From the NCBI GenBank assembly GCA_003963435.1, contig RXJC01000054.1:43909-107908 (forward strand): a stretch of DNA of 64,000 bases. The letters are read 5' to 3'. Position numbers and translations under genes: made by a program. This DNA comes from Bradyrhizobiaceae bacterium. GTDB lineage: Bacteria > Pseudomonadota > Alphaproteobacteria > Rhizobiales > Xanthobacteraceae. Every line of letters begins with the position of its first letter. Position 1 is the stretch's first letter. Below the pieces are notes generated by a model. It was not told the origin of the DNA. It was given only the letters and a program-made list of their open reading frames with translations, and ran no database searches. Shown here in pieces: positions 15,783 to 25,131 of the stretch.

Positions 15783-16574
15783 ATGCAATCGTTCGAATCC
15801 GCTGACGTCACCACGGCCTACGAAAGAACCGGTCGCGGCGACCCGCTCGTGCTGCTGCACGGCGGCGAGGCCGATCATTCGATGTTCGATGGTCTTGTGC
15901 GAGCCCTGGCGGGAAATTTCACTGTGATCGCCTACGATCAGCGTGATTCCGGTGCTACCAAGAATTCTCCGTCGCCCTATTCGCTTGCGGATCTGGCAGA
16001 CGATGCCGCGGCACTGATCCGTGGCCTCGGCTACGACCGTGCCCATGTCATGGGAACCTCGCTCGGCGGACTGATCGCACAAGTGCTGGCCGCGCGCCAC
16101 CCGGCCAGCATTGATCGGTTGATCCTGAGCAGCACGTGGAAGGTCAACAAGAGTCCGTTGGAGGTGAATGGAGAGGTCTTCCGCAAACTCGCTGCATATC
16201 GCGCAGACGTCGTGGCCAACGCGCCAAAGATCGCTGAGTATTTCTTTCCGCCGGAGCATCTGCGCGCACGGCCTGAACTGATCGAGATATTCCGCGGCAA
16301 CAACCGCGACGATGGCCAGAGGTTGCGGCGAGGCGCGCTGCTGGCTCAGCCGGTCCTCGCGGACCTCGCAGGGTTCGATCGTCCGACGCTGCTTCTGGGA
16401 GGTAGCGATGACCGCCTGATACCAAACGTGGAGACGTTCGCGCTGGCGCGCGATCTAGCGTCCGCTGAGACGCAGGTCATCGCGCATGCGGGTCATGTGT
16501 CGTCGATCCAGGCGCCGGAACGCGTGGCGGAAGCGGTGACGGAATTTCTGACTTCAAAAAAGAAAGCGGCTTGA
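15783..16574 (+). CDS. Alpha/beta-hydrolase of the catabolic operon
   Basis: The start at 15783 gives MQSFESADVTTAYERTGRGD, then the hydrolase core: LLHGGEADHSMF, VIAYDQRDSGAT, nucleophile elbow GTSLGG, an Asp in LLGGSDDRLIPN, and catalytic His in IAHAGHVSS. It is 263 residues long and sits 11 bases after the monooxygenase. In aromatic pathways this family often acts on ring-opened or lactone products (ring-fission hydrolases, enol-lactonases). The exact substrate is not readable. Confidence 0.88.
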   Translation: MQSFESADVTTAYERTGRGDPLVLLHGGEADHSMFDGLVRALAGNFTVIAYDQRDSGATKNSPSPYSLADLADDAAALIRGLGYDRAHVMGTSLGGLIAQVLAARHPASIDRLILSSTWKVNKSPLEVNGEVFRKLAAYRADVVANAPKIAEYFFPPEHLRARPELIEIFRGNNRDDGQRLRRGALLAQPVLADLAGFDRPTLLLGGSDDRLIPNVETFALARDLASAETQVIAHAGHVSSIQAPERVAEAVTEFLTSKKKAA

Positions 16575-16590
16575 CAACAAGGGGGAGGCC

Positions 16591-18003
16591 ATGACTGAGC
16601 AAGCGAGCGCGGCATCGTTCGATGAAGCGCCGGTGACGAAGCGTTACTGGCTATCGACCATTCTCTTCGCCATGACCGGCGTGGTCGACTTCTTCGACTT
16701 CTTCGTGGTCGGATTTCTTGTCTCCGTGCTGGCACCGAAATGGCATCTGACCTTCGGGCAGACGTCGATCATGCTGATGAGCGCCGGCATCGGCGCGATG
16801 CTCGGGGCCTTCGCGGCGGGAGTTCTGGCCGACCGCTTCGGGCGCAAGCCGCTGGCCGTTTCCGGAGTCCTAATCTGCGGCATGACATCGGGGGCGATTG
16901 CATTTATTCCCGAAGACGGCTGGATCATGTTCGCGATCTTGCGCTTCTTCGTAGGCTTCGGCCTCGCTGCTGGCGCCGCGGCAGCCGTCCCGGCCATCGT
17001 CGAATTTGCGCCGACCCGCCACCGAACGCTGGTCGCCAGTCTGGTCGTCGTTCCAGTCGCCTTTGGCATACTTTCGGCGTCCGTAACGGCAAGCTTCTTG
17101 TTGCCGGTGGTCGGATGGCGGGGGTTGGCTGCGGTCGGCTTCCTCCCGATCGTCATGGCGGTACTGACCGTGATTATCATGCCCGAATCCCCGCGTTGGC
17201 TGATCAGCAAGGGCCGGATCCGTGAGGCGCAAGCCAGCATCCGCAAGCTGTATCAGGTCGGCGACCGTACGTTCGCGCTACCCGCGCTACCGACAGCAAG
17301 CCCCGCGACATTTGCGGATCTTTTCGCCCAGCAGCGCCGCTTCTGGTTGACGGTTCTCACCTGGTTCGGTGCCAGTACTGCGAACTATGGTGTCTTCCTC
17401 TGGGGGCCGACCATCGTGGCGCTTCTGCTGGGGATGAAGCCTCAGGATGCCGCGAAGATGTTCATCTATGTCAGCCTCGCTGGCGTGGTCGGTCGGATCG
17501 GATTCGCCTTCATGGCTCACCGGTTTGGCCGCAAGCCGTGCGGTCAATTGATGGGGTATGGCACGGCCATCTCGTTGGGATTGGCGGCTTATTTCCACAA
17601 CGATTTCGCCGGCTCGGTGCCGCTGTTCCTCGTTTTCCTGATTATCGGCGCACTGTTCTTCGACGGCGGCTTCTCTAACCTCGCGCCCTACCCGGCGGAA
17701 ATCTTTCCGGTTCAGCTTTCGGGACGCGCGGTCGGGCTGGCCCAGCTCTCCAACGGCGTTGGCAAGATCGTAGGCCCGCTGTGTCTCGCATTGATCGCGG
17801 GCGCCGACAATTTCGTCCATCCGAGTGCCACCGCGTCCGCCGTGATGCCGGCCTTCGTATTTCTCGCCGGGGCAGGCCTCTTGATTGGCCTCGCGTTTAC
17901 GTTTCTCGGCGTCGAGTCGCACGGGAAGCCGGTTTCCTTGTTTGGCCGCAGCGCCGGTGCGAATGCCGCACCGGAGTCGTTGGCGGCGAAAACGGCCACA
18001 TAG
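16591..18003 (+). CDS. MFS transporter, AAHS (aromatic acid:H+ symporter) type
   Basis: This 470-residue major-facilitator protein has twelve predicted helices. Signature segments include DFFDFFVVGFLVSVLAPKW in helix 1 (the acidic FDFF position of aromatic acid symporters), ADRFGRKPL in the loop between helices 2 and 3, PESPRWLISKGR in the central loop and a second RFGRKP in the C-terminal half. It starts 16 bases after the hydrolase in the same operon, so it probably imports the substrate degraded by its neighbours. Confidence 0.9.
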   Translation: MTEQASAASFDEAPVTKRYWLSTILFAMTGVVDFFDFFVVGFLVSVLAPKWHLTFGQTSIMLMSAGIGAMLGAFAAGVLADRFGRKPLAVSGVLICGMTSGAIAFIPEDGWIMFAILRFFVGFGLAAGAAAAVPAIVEFAPTRHRTLVASLVVVPVAFGILSASVTASFLLPVVGWRGLAAVGFLPIVMAVLTVIIMPESPRWLISKGRIREAQASIRKLYQVGDRTFALPALPTASPATFADLFAQQRRFWLTVLTWFGASTANYGVFLWGPTIVALLLGMKPQDAAKMFIYVSLAGVVGRIGFAFMAHRFGRKPCGQLMGYGTAISLGLAAYFHNDFAGSVPLFLVFLIIGALFFDGGFSNLAPYPAEIFPVQLSGRAVGLAQLSNGVGKIVGPLCLALIAGADNFVHPSATASAVMPAFVFLAGAGLLIGLAFTFLGVESHGKPVSLFGRSAGANAAPESLAAKTAT

Positions 18004-18017
18004 CGGGTGAGGATCCC

Positions 18018-19208
18018 ATGATGAACGATGCATTGGACGCGACCGCGAGATCCGCGCCGTTTGACACCGGGAAGCTCGATCGGCTGATGGACGAAGCGGG
18101 TCTGGACGTTCTGCTCGCGACTTCCCGTCATAATGTCCAGTACCTACTCGGCGGATACCGCTTCTTTTTCTTCGATGTCATGGAGGCAATCGGCACCAGT
18201 CGTTATCTGCCGGTGTTCGTCTATCAGAGGGGCCGTCCGGACAACGCCGCCTACATCGGCAACCGCATGGAAGGATTCGAACACGAACTTGGGAATATTT
18301 GGACGCCGATCGTCAAGACAAGCTCCTGGGGAACGCTCGATGCGATGAAACTTGCGGTCGATCACATCCGAAAACTGGGGGGCGAAACGAGACGTGTCGG
18401 CATCGAGGCGAGCTTCCTCCCGTCGGACGCCAAAGATCTGCTCACCGGGCTCAATAGCATCGAACTTCACGAGGCCCATTTCACGCTCGAGCGCCTGCGC
18501 GCGGTGAAATCTCCAGCCGAGCTGGATCTGATCAAGGAAGCATCCGAGCGGGTCGTCGATGCGATGAAGGCCACGTTCAACGTCTGTGAACCTGGGATGA
18601 CCAAACACGATGTGGTTGCTCGTTTGAAACGCGAAGAGCAGGAGCGAAATCTCGTCTTCGAATACTGCCTGATCGCCGCCGGCAAGAGTCACAATCGCGC
18701 CCCGTCGAACCAACTACTCGAGATTGGAGATGTAATCTCGATCGATTCCGGCGGAAACTATCGAGGTTACATCGGCGATCTCAGCAGGATGGGCGTTCTT
18801 GGCGAGCCCGACGCCGAACTTCGGGATCTGCTGCAGGAGGTCGAAGAGGTTCAGCAGGCTGCGCGTCGCGTAATCCGGCCCGGCGTAATGGGTGGAGACA
18901 TCATCGCGTCCGGCGAGAATGCGGTAAACTTATCTCCCAATCGCCAGGTGCTCGATTTCACCGCGCATGGGATCGGACTTGTCAGCCACGAAGCGCCGCG
19001 TCTGACGACGACCAGTCCCGTACCCTATAGCGCTTTCGACGCGGGCCGGCCGCTCGAAAGCGGTATGGTGATTTCTATCGAAACCGCGTTGCTGCATCCA
19101 ACTCGCGGCTATATCAAGCTGGAGGATACGCTCATCGTATCCGAAGCGGGCTGGAAAGCGCCGGGCGACTACGGCAGAGGATGGAATTCACCAGGTTCCG
19201 ACGTTTGA
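18018..19208 (+). CDS. M24-family metallopeptidase (Xaa-Pro/creatinase-like)
   Basis: Translation from 18018 (MMNDALDATARS) gives 396 residues: a creatinase-like N-domain, then the pita-bread M24 domain with all five metal ligands visible: Asp in ISIDSGG, Asp in IGDLSRM, His in TAHGIGL, Glu in ISIETAL and Glu in KLEDTLI. Such enzymes cleave Xaa-Pro bonds or related C-N bonds (creatinase, ectoine hydrolase). Fourteen bases separate it from the transporter gene, and it is probably the last gene of the operon. A role in deblocking an imported amide-linked substrate is an inference. Confidence 0.88.
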   Translation: MMNDALDATARSAPFDTGKLDRLMDEAGLDVLLATSRHNVQYLLGGYRFFFFDVMEAIGTSRYLPVFVYQRGRPDNAAYIGNRMEGFEHELGNIWTPIVKTSSWGTLDAMKLAVDHIRKLGGETRRVGIEASFLPSDAKDLLTGLNSIELHEAHFTLERLRAVKSPAELDLIKEASERVVDAMKATFNVCEPGMTKHDVVARLKREEQERNLVFEYCLIAAGKSHNRAPSNQLLEIGDVISIDSGGNYRGYIGDLSRMGVLGEPDAELRDLLQEVEEVQQAARRVIRPGVMGGDIIASGENAVNLSPNRQVLDFTAHGIGLVSHEAPRLTTTSPVPYSAFDAGRPLESGMVISIETALLHPTRGYIKLEDTLIVSEAGWKAPGDYGRGWNSPGSDV

Positions 19209-19648
19209 ATCGGTCGACGAGTAGGCAACCGTCGGGACCCGTGCATATCCCCGACTGTGGCTCCGCCCTTGCGATGCGGCGGCGGTATTGTCCGCCGGCG
19301 ATGGAGCCCGCCTCGATGCGGGCGGCGATGGCGGCACGGTGGCGCTTGTCGCAGCCCGGACGATGTCCTTGCGGCGTTCCGCCCTCCATCGCGTTGGCTA
19401 CGTAGCCGAAAATCGGCCAAGGAGCAGATCGCAAGGAGCAAGCGGAATTCCTCGCTCGAACAACACTCGGGCATCGCGGATATCCATCACGCAAATAACA
19501 GTCAGGAGGGCTTATGCCGACGGCGGCGGTCTCGTAAACTCATCCCGCGCACGCGCGACAGGAAGATACAGCGTCGAGACGGACCGGCGCCTTGCTCGCT
19601 CGCCGTCCATCGATCTGTCCGCGGACAGGCTGCTACGCCAGCTACCGG
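19209..19648. other. 440-bp convergent intergenic region
   Basis: The region lies between the ends of the M24 and thiolase genes. Several short frames on both strands overlap here, all Arg/Ser-rich and without domain features, so none is called. I see no clear terminator hairpin or repeat. Confidence 0.35.
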
Positions 19649-20914
19649 CTAGACCCTTTCCATTAGCGCGATGGTACCTTCGCCGCCATCGGCGCAGATG
19701 CTGACGATCGCGCGAGATCCGACCGGCATCGCCCATAATTCCTTTACGGCCTGACTGATATCGCGTGCGCCGGTCGCACCAAACGGATGCCCTATAGCGA
19801 CCGAACCACCGTAAGGATTTACCCGGTCCCAATCGAATGGGCCGAGATCCGCTTCAACTCCGGTTTTAGCGCGCACCCATTCCTGATCGGAAAAGGCTGC
19901 TACATTCGCGAGTACCTGCGCTGCAAACGCCTCATGGATTTCCCAGAGGTCGATGTCGGCGAAAGTAAGCTCGTGACGTGCCAGCAAGCGCGGGATTCCG
20001 TAGGAGGGCGCCATCAGTAGCCCCTCGGTATTATGATCAACAGCCGACACTTCATAATCGACGAGCCGCGCATAAGAAACGCCAGCGGGTAATCTCGAAA
20101 GACCGGCCTCGTTCGCAACCCAGCAGCCGGCCGCTCCGTCGGTGATCGGTGAACTGTTGCCCGCGGTCAAGGTTCCCAGCCCGCTGTTGCGGTCAAATGC
20201 TGGCTTGAGTGCAGCAAGCTTTTCGGCGGTCGTGTCGGCGCGCGGGTTCGCGTCGCGCGTCAGTTCGGGAAGCGAAATCACCAGATCGTCGAAGAAGCCG
20301 CTGTTCCAGCCTGCGATCGCTCGCTGATGACTTTTGAGTGCCCAATTGTCTTGTGCTTCGCGTGAGATGCGCCAGGCTTTCGCGGTTTCCTCCATGTGAT
20401 CGCCCATCGTTCGGCCCGTGATCCGGTTCGCCCACCCCTTGGTAGGCAACAGATAATCCTGCGGCGTGAGCGCCTGCAGCGCGGTGAGAGCGCTCGCCGG
20501 ATCGCGCGCGAAGTGGTCGATGATCCGCTTGGACGCTTCCGCAGTGAGCCCGATCGAAGGGCGGCTCATCACCTCGGAACCTCCGACCATCGCGAGGTCG
20601 ACTCCGCCGCCGAGCATACCCGCTGCGGAGAAGGTCGCCGTCAAGCTGGTTGAGCAGGCTAGGACGACCGAGAAGGCGGGAATATTGGGATCGAGCTTCG
20701 CGTCGAGCAAGACCTCGCGGGCAATGTTGCTCCAGCCGAGGTTTGGGATCACGCTGCCCCAGACAACGAGGTCGGGCTCTGCGTGCGCTGCCATCGCCTG
20801 CGCGACAGGAACCGCCAAGGAGATCGCATTGTAGGAGGCGAGATCTCCCCCGCCGCGGCCGAAAGGCGTCCGAAGACCTTGAGCAATAAACACGGGATGG
20901 GGGAAACGGCGCAT
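19649..20914 (-). CDS. Thiolase (acetyl-CoA C-acyltransferase, FadI-like)
   Basis: The 421-residue protein has the complete thiolase set: acyl-accepting Cys in VVLACSTSL (about residue 87), GGSEVMSRPS, NSSPITDGAA, the active-site His in EIHEAFAAQ, NPYGGSVAIGHPFGATGAR and the second catalytic Cys in SICADGGEG. The layout resembles FadI-type long-chain thiolases more than PhaA. It would carry out thiolytic cleavage in beta-oxidation or an aromatic-acid pathway. It is followed on the minus strand only by the gap at 19209, and the redox pair upstream (20936-22280) may be co-transcribed. Confidence 0.9.
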   Translation of the reverse strand: MRRFPHPVFIAQGLRTPFGRGGGDLASYNAISLAVPVAQAMAAHAEPDLVVWGSVIPNLGWSNIAREVLLDAKLDPNIPAFSVVLACSTSLTATFSAAGMLGGGVDLAMVGGSEVMSRPSIGLTAEASKRIIDHFARDPASALTALQALTPQDYLLPTKGWANRITGRTMGDHMEETAKAWRISREAQDNWALKSHQRAIAGWNSGFFDDLVISLPELTRDANPRADTTAEKLAALKPAFDRNSGLGTLTAGNSSPITDGAAGCWVANEAGLSRLPAGVSYARLVDYEVSAVDHNTEGLLMAPSYGIPRLLARHELTFADIDLWEIHEAFAAQVLANVAAFSDQEWVRAKTGVEADLGPFDWDRVNPYGGSVAIGHPFGATGARDISQAVKELWAMPVGSRAIVSICADGGEGTIALMERV

Positions 20915-20935
20915 GGTGATCTCCGACAGTTATTG

Positions 20936-21682
20936 TTAGCCGCCATATCGCTCGGTCTTGATCATTGAGGGGTCCAAGCCGGCCATAAGTGCGCCGTCGG
21001 TTGCGAAGTTGACGAAAGCGTTGGACCCGCAGACGAATACGTGCGCTGGCCTGTTTGGAAGCCGGGACACCACGTCACCGACCATTGCGCCGTCGATGCG
21101 TCGCGAAAAGTCGGAAGAGCGCTGCGAGGCCTCTTGAGTTACCGCCAGCGAAAAGCGGAAGGTTGGATCGGCCATTTCTACGGCGAGCAGTTCCTCCGAG
21201 AACGGCGTATCACGAATTGTCCGAGACGACAGGAGGAGCGCAGTCGGCACGGTCTGCGCCAGCGCGCGCCGTTGCCGGATCATTGCCATCAGCGGCACGA
21301 CCCCGGAGCCTGCCCCGATAAGCAGTATTGGTCCGGATGCAAGTTCAGGCCATAGGAAATGGCCACCCAGCGGGCCACGTAGTTCGACCTCGTCGCCGAC
21401 GACAGCGATTTCATGGAAAAAGAGCGAGACTTCTCCGGTTGGGAGGAGTTCGATGGCGAGTTCAATGACCTCCGAACTACTCGGCGAAGAAGCGATGGAG
21501 TAACTGCGCATTGCCACGTAGCCGTCCGGTGCGGTCAACCGTATGTCGACGTGTTGACCTGCGACGTGAGCAAACGGCGTGCTCAGGCGCATGAAAAAGC
21601 TTTTGATGCGCGGTGTTTGCTGAACAATCTCGTCGATTATGCACGTCTGCCACGAGGCGGATCGCGCGCCGCACTCAGTCAT
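20936..21682 (-). CDS. FAD/NAD(P)H oxidoreductase, partner of the molybdoenzyme
   Basis: Starting at the ATG at 21682 (MTECGARSASWQTCIIDEI) gives a 248-residue ferredoxin-reductase-fold protein: FAD-binding MRSYSIASSP (the RxYS motif), then the NAD-binding LLIGAGSGVVPLMAMIR and the C-terminal VFVCGSNAFV. Frame upstream of 21682 overlaps the molybdoenzyme gene and is not coding. It overlaps that gene's stop by eight bases, so the two are translationally coupled. It probably feeds electrons from NAD(P)H to the molybdopterin protein. Confidence 0.85.
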   Translation of the reverse strand: MTECGARSASWQTCIIDEIVQQTPRIKSFFMRLSTPFAHVAGQHVDIRLTAPDGYVAMRSYSIASSPSSSEVIELAIELLPTGEVSLFFHEIAVVGDEVELRGPLGGHFLWPELASGPILLIGAGSGVVPLMAMIRQRRALAQTVPTALLLSSRTIRDTPFSEELLAVEMADPTFRFSLAVTQEASQRSSDFSRRIDGAMVGDVVSRLPNRPAHVFVCGSNAFVNFATDGALMAGLDPSMIKTERYGG

Positions 21683-22280
21683 TGCTGTATCGCTGCTCCC
21701 GCCAGGGATCGCCGTAGATATGGTATCCACGCAATTCCCAGAACCCGGCTTCGTCGCGGTTGGTGAACTGGAGCGTGTTGACCCACTTCGCAGACTTCCA
21801 GAAATACAAGTGTGGGACGAGGAGACGCGCCGGGCCACCATGGTCACGCGGCAACGGTTGCCCTTCGTACTTCAGGGCGACCATGGCTTTTAGGGAGGCA
21901 AGGTCTCTCGACGGCACATTCGTAGAGTAGCCGTCGTAACAACGCGCCAGAACGAAGTCCGTGGGCCGTTCCAAGCCAGCGTCGGCGAGAATGTCGTCGA
22001 TAGTTACGCCTTCCCAATTCGTGTTCAGTTTTGACCAGGCCGTGACGCAATGAATGTCTCTCGTCATCTTAGTCTTGGGTAGCGCATTGAATTCGTGCCA
22101 GTTCCAAACCTTATGAGGCTTCGGACCGATCTTGAGAGTAAATCTCCAATCCGCCGTCTCGACGAGAGGGGTCGGACCCGCAGTCAGAACCGGGAAATTT
22201 TCGACAAGGTGCTGGCCAGGCGGAATTCGATCGGACTGATCTCGCCCCGAATCGCGGCCGGCAAAGCCTCTCGTGACCAT
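21675..22280 (-). CDS. Sulfite-oxidase-like molybdopterin oxidoreductase (small cytosolic type)
   Basis: The 201-residue protein belongs to the oxidoreductase molybdopterin-binding family (COG2041). It has VTRGFAGRDSGRDQSDRIPP, then FPVLTAGPTP, the molybdenum-ligand Cys in IHCVTAWSKLNTNWEGV, and GGPARLLVPHLYFWKSAKWV. No Tat signal is visible, unlike MsrP/YedY, so it should act in the cytoplasm with the coupled FAD reductase. MsrP relatives reduce methionine sulfoxide; sulfite or other S/N-oxide chemistry is also possible. Its promoter at 22455-22509 is one of four shared elements in this window, linking it to msrB/msrA. Confidence 0.85.
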   Translation of the reverse strand: MVTRGFAGRDSGRDQSDRIPPGQHLVENFPVLTAGPTPLVETADWRFTLKIGPKPHKVWNWHEFNALPKTKMTRDIHCVTAWSKLNTNWEGVTIDDILADAGLERPTDFVLARCYDGYSTNVPSRDLASLKAMVALKYEGQPLPRDHGGPARLLVPHLYFWKSAKWVNTLQFTNRDEAGFWELRGYHIYGDPWREQRYSND

Positions 22281-22454
22281 GTTCGGATACTCTACTGTTC
22301 TTCGCTACTTGTTGGAGCCGTGCTCACGCCCGCTTCCCAGCGCGGCGAAGCTGCGAGAAAGTGTAACGGCCTGGGGTGGAAATGGCTGACTGGCATTAAC
22401 CTGAGTGTTCGTCAGGATAGAATTGCATTCATGCGTTGCGCTGAGTGCGCCCAA

Positions 22455-22509
22455 ACTATGTGCCAGCGAGATGAAATTTCCCAATGCAATGTAGCTATAG
22501 TTTTCATAG
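22455..22509 (-). promoter_or_regulatory. Shared LTTR-box promoter, copy A
   Basis: On the minus strand the sequence reads CTATGAAAACTATAG, 10 bases, then ATTGGGAAA. TTGGGA (22484-22479) can serve as -35 and CATAGT (22460-22455), 18 bases on, as -10. The TAT-N7-ATA core has the T-N11-A spacing of LysR-type sites. It lies about 175 bases upstream of the molybdoenzyme start. Copies B, C and D share all parts. Confidence 0.65.
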
Positions 22510-22788
22510 CTTGTACGCACGAGGGAGTATTTCGGAGACTGGTAAGGTGCCAACGGGGATCGAGGACGGCACGCCGCGTCGTCCAAACGATGTCGCCTTC
22601 AGCATAACCTACGATCATATCGACGATTTCTTGAGAGCAAGTCCGTGGATCCGGCAGCCAGAAGCGAAGATTCTAGTCGCTTATCAAGCGAGAGCTCATA
22701 GGTGCCCACTACTCGTTACGCTCTCGGCATAGCCACACACCTCGATCCGGTTTACTGCGTGGCAATAACGCGATCAATATGACCATGG

Positions 22789-22843
22789 CTATTGAAACTA
22801 TACCGATTGGCTATTGGAAATAATCCCCATCAATCTCCATAGC
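22789..22843 (+). promoter_or_regulatory. Shared LTTR-box promoter, copy B
   Basis: The sequence CTATTGAAACTATA, ten bases, then ATTGGAAA starts at 22789. TTGGAA at 22814-22819 and CATAGC at 22838-22843 are spaced by 18 bases. It precedes the redoxin gene at 23019 by about 175 bases. Confidence 0.65.
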
Positions 22844-23018
22844 TGGCTTTGGAAATCGCGAAATCTTCGTCGCTTCGTGGCCATCTACTAGAACGAAGAG
22901 CAAAGCGAGCGGCCCTGAAGAAGGTCGCAGACAAGACGCTTCGGGCTCCAGCGTCTCAGAATGCCCTGACGACGCCGGGTCTCTGTATCCGTGCGCATAT
23001 TCAAGCTAGGAGATTGAG

Positions 23019-23492
23019 ATGGTTGTAGTTGACCGACAAGCACCGGAGCTAAGGGTACTACAATGGATCGGCGAGGACGGTGAGATCCTGAAAACACCGC
23101 TAAGGCTGTCGGACCTTGGTGCAGAGTCGAAGATCCTGTTCGCGTTTCAGGATTGGTGTTCGGGGTGCCATTCACACGGCTTCCCGACGCTGCAACGGTT
23201 GTACGGCGCCTTGGCTCCGAGGGGCGTCGGCTTCGCCGCGATCCAGACGGTTTTCGAAGGAGCCCAAGAGAACACGTTCGCGAGGTTGCAACCCAACCAG
23301 AGGAAATACGGACTTCCAATCGCCTTCGGTCACGATGCACCACCGTCAGGGGCGAGCCTTCCTACATTCATGGAGGACTACCATAGCCGCGGGACGCCTT
23401 GGTTCACCGTCATCGATAAGGGCGGGCGAATAGTCTTCTCGGACTTCCACCTCGATGCAGACTGGCTTGCGACGAAACTGGTGCGGGCTTGA
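23019..23492 (+). CDS. Thioredoxin-fold redoxin/peroxiredoxin-like protein
   Basis: The 157-residue protein starts after AGGAGATTGAG. It begins with the AhpC/TlpA pattern APELRVLQWIGEDGE. It carries a CxxC-type site, WCSGCHSHG (Cys near residues 47 and 50), in a thioredoxin-like fold, with PWFTVIDKGGRIVFSDF as the conserved C-terminal half including the cis-Pro. No signal peptide is seen, so it is probably cytoplasmic. It stands behind shared promoter B, which ties it to the methionine-sulfoxide repair genes. A thiol peroxidase or disulfide reductase role fits; the substrate is unknown. Confidence 0.75.
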   Translation: MVVVDRQAPELRVLQWIGEDGEILKTPLRLSDLGAESKILFAFQDWCSGCHSHGFPTLQRLYGALAPRGVGFAAIQTVFEGAQENTFARLQPNQRKYGLPIAFGHDAPPSGASLPTFMEDYHSRGTPWFTVIDKGGRIVFSDFHLDADWLATKLVRA

Positions 23493-23837
23493 GCTATGCG
23501 TCAGTGACTTATTATCGCTTCTCCAGGTCGCCAAGCCGCACGGCTGTCATGCCGCCAGCGTCCATGTGCCGCCTATCCCTACGGCACGGAAGCGCCGGGA
23601 GCGGTGCGTCTGCAAGCACACGCTCCACACGGAGAGATTTGTGCTCAATTCCACTGGCAGCGACTTCGTGCACTGGGGCGAGGAAGCGGTGCACATCTAC
23701 GGATAAGATTGCGGATGTTGGGCGCTTGGCGTGTTGGCGGCGACGTGGAGACAGTGTCGCGGAGTATCGGTGAGAAGAAGTGCCGCTCCAGGTGCACGGC
23801 GCCTCTTAGCCCGCTATTTGCTCATCGGAGTTACGGT
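23493..23837. other. 345-bp gap between redoxin and MFS gene
   Basis: Several overlapping short frames occur, none with a recognisable protein. The ribosome binding site GGAG for the TTG-started MFS gene lies at 23827-23830. Nothing else is seen. Confidence 0.35.
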
Positions 23838-25131
23838 TTGACGTCCACAATAGAGTCAATCAAGGCGGTCTGTACGCGAACCCTTTTGCTTGCACCCGTA
23901 GCAGCATTACTGCTGAGCGTAGCACTTCTCTTGTCGGGCAATGGATTGCTGGGAACGCTTCTGGCCGTCCGTGCCGGACAAGAACAATTTCCCAACGGCG
24001 TTATCGGCGCGATGATGTCCGCCGACTTTGCCGGCTTTACCGTGGGTGCGCTATTCCTGCCACGGGTGATCATATCGGTTGGCCATGTAAGGACGTTCGC
24101 CGGCTTTGCTGCGATTGCGTCGATGACGGCGCTGCTTCACATCGCTTGGGTCGAACCCCGGGTATGGATGCCACTCCGCATGGTAACCGGCTTTGCTTAT
24201 GCTGGCATGATCCTAGCAACCGAAAGCTGGCTAAATGCACACGCGGTGCCATCAACGCGTGGACAATTGCTGTCAATCTTCGGCGTCGTATCGATGGGAT
24301 CCTGGGCTTTGGGCCAGGCACTGCTCAACATTGCTTCGCCTGAGCGGCGTGGCGCTGTTCCTGATCGTCTCGCTGCTGATATCGGCAGCCGTCGTGCCTA
24401 TCACCCTGTTGCCTAGTCGTCCCCCAGCAGAGGTGGAACAGGAAGCATCCGGCTTTCGCGATCTTCTCTCCATTCCGCCGTTGGCGACAGCCGGCGTCCT
24501 CCTGGTCGGCCTTGCTATCGGCGGGTTCTGGGGTATGGGACCAAATTTCGCCCAGCGGATCGGCCTTGATGTCGGCGGCATCTCAGCCTTCATGGCCGCC
24601 GTGCTTGGGGGAACGCTTGTCCTGCAATGGCCGCTCGGTTGGCTCTCGGATCGGGTACCGCGCAATCTGGTCATCGCCGGCGCGGCGCTGGGATCGGCCG
24701 TCGCCGCCGTAGGCGTCGCAATGGCGGCGGAAGCGCCATTGCCAGTGCTGCTGGCAGCCGGTGCCTTTTTCGGCGGATTTGGAGTTCCGATCTATTCCTT
24801 GTGCGTCGCTGTCGCTAACGACGAGCTTCCAGCGAACCAGTTGTTAGGCACCGCGCGGGGGCTGCTCCTGCTCAACGGAGTTGGCGCGGCGGTCGGGCCG
24901 CTCATCGGCGGGATTGCCATGAACGTCGCTGGACCAAGTGGCCTTTTTCTCTGTGCAGCATTGTTGCTGGCAGGCCTGGCAGTGCTCGCCTTTCTACGCA
25001 GGCGGACGGATCGTAAGCATGAAACGATGTCGACGCGATGTCCGCATACACCCCTGATAACTCTGTCGCTCGCCGCTATGCTGCAGCAACAGGACTCAGA
25101 GTTGGCGCGCGACCGTCGGCCCCCGCGGTGA
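23838..25131 (+). pseudogene. MFS transporter, frameshifted
   Basis: A TTG start at 23838 after GGAG gives an N-terminal half with about six membrane helices (LLLAPVAALLLSVALLLSGN through MGSWALGQALLNIASPE). At about 24340-24355 the frame must shift by one base to continue with ALFLIVSLLISAAVVPI and the second half (GGFWGMGPNFAQRIGLDVGG, GAFFGGFGVPIYSLCVAVAND) to a stop at 25131. The two halves together make one normal MFS protein of about 430 residues, similar to the YcaD-type group. Either the gene is recently inactivated or the base call is wrong. It follows the redoxin and may share its promoter. Confidence 0.8.

Larger units (their letters stand above)
22281..23018. other. 738-bp divergent regulatory region
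   Basis: No protein-coding gene is supported. The region carries two of the four shared LTTR-type promoters, one on each strand (22455-22509 minus, 22789-22843 plus), facing the molybdoenzyme pair and the redoxin gene. Several short frames overlap the promoters and are treated as chance. Confidence 0.5.
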
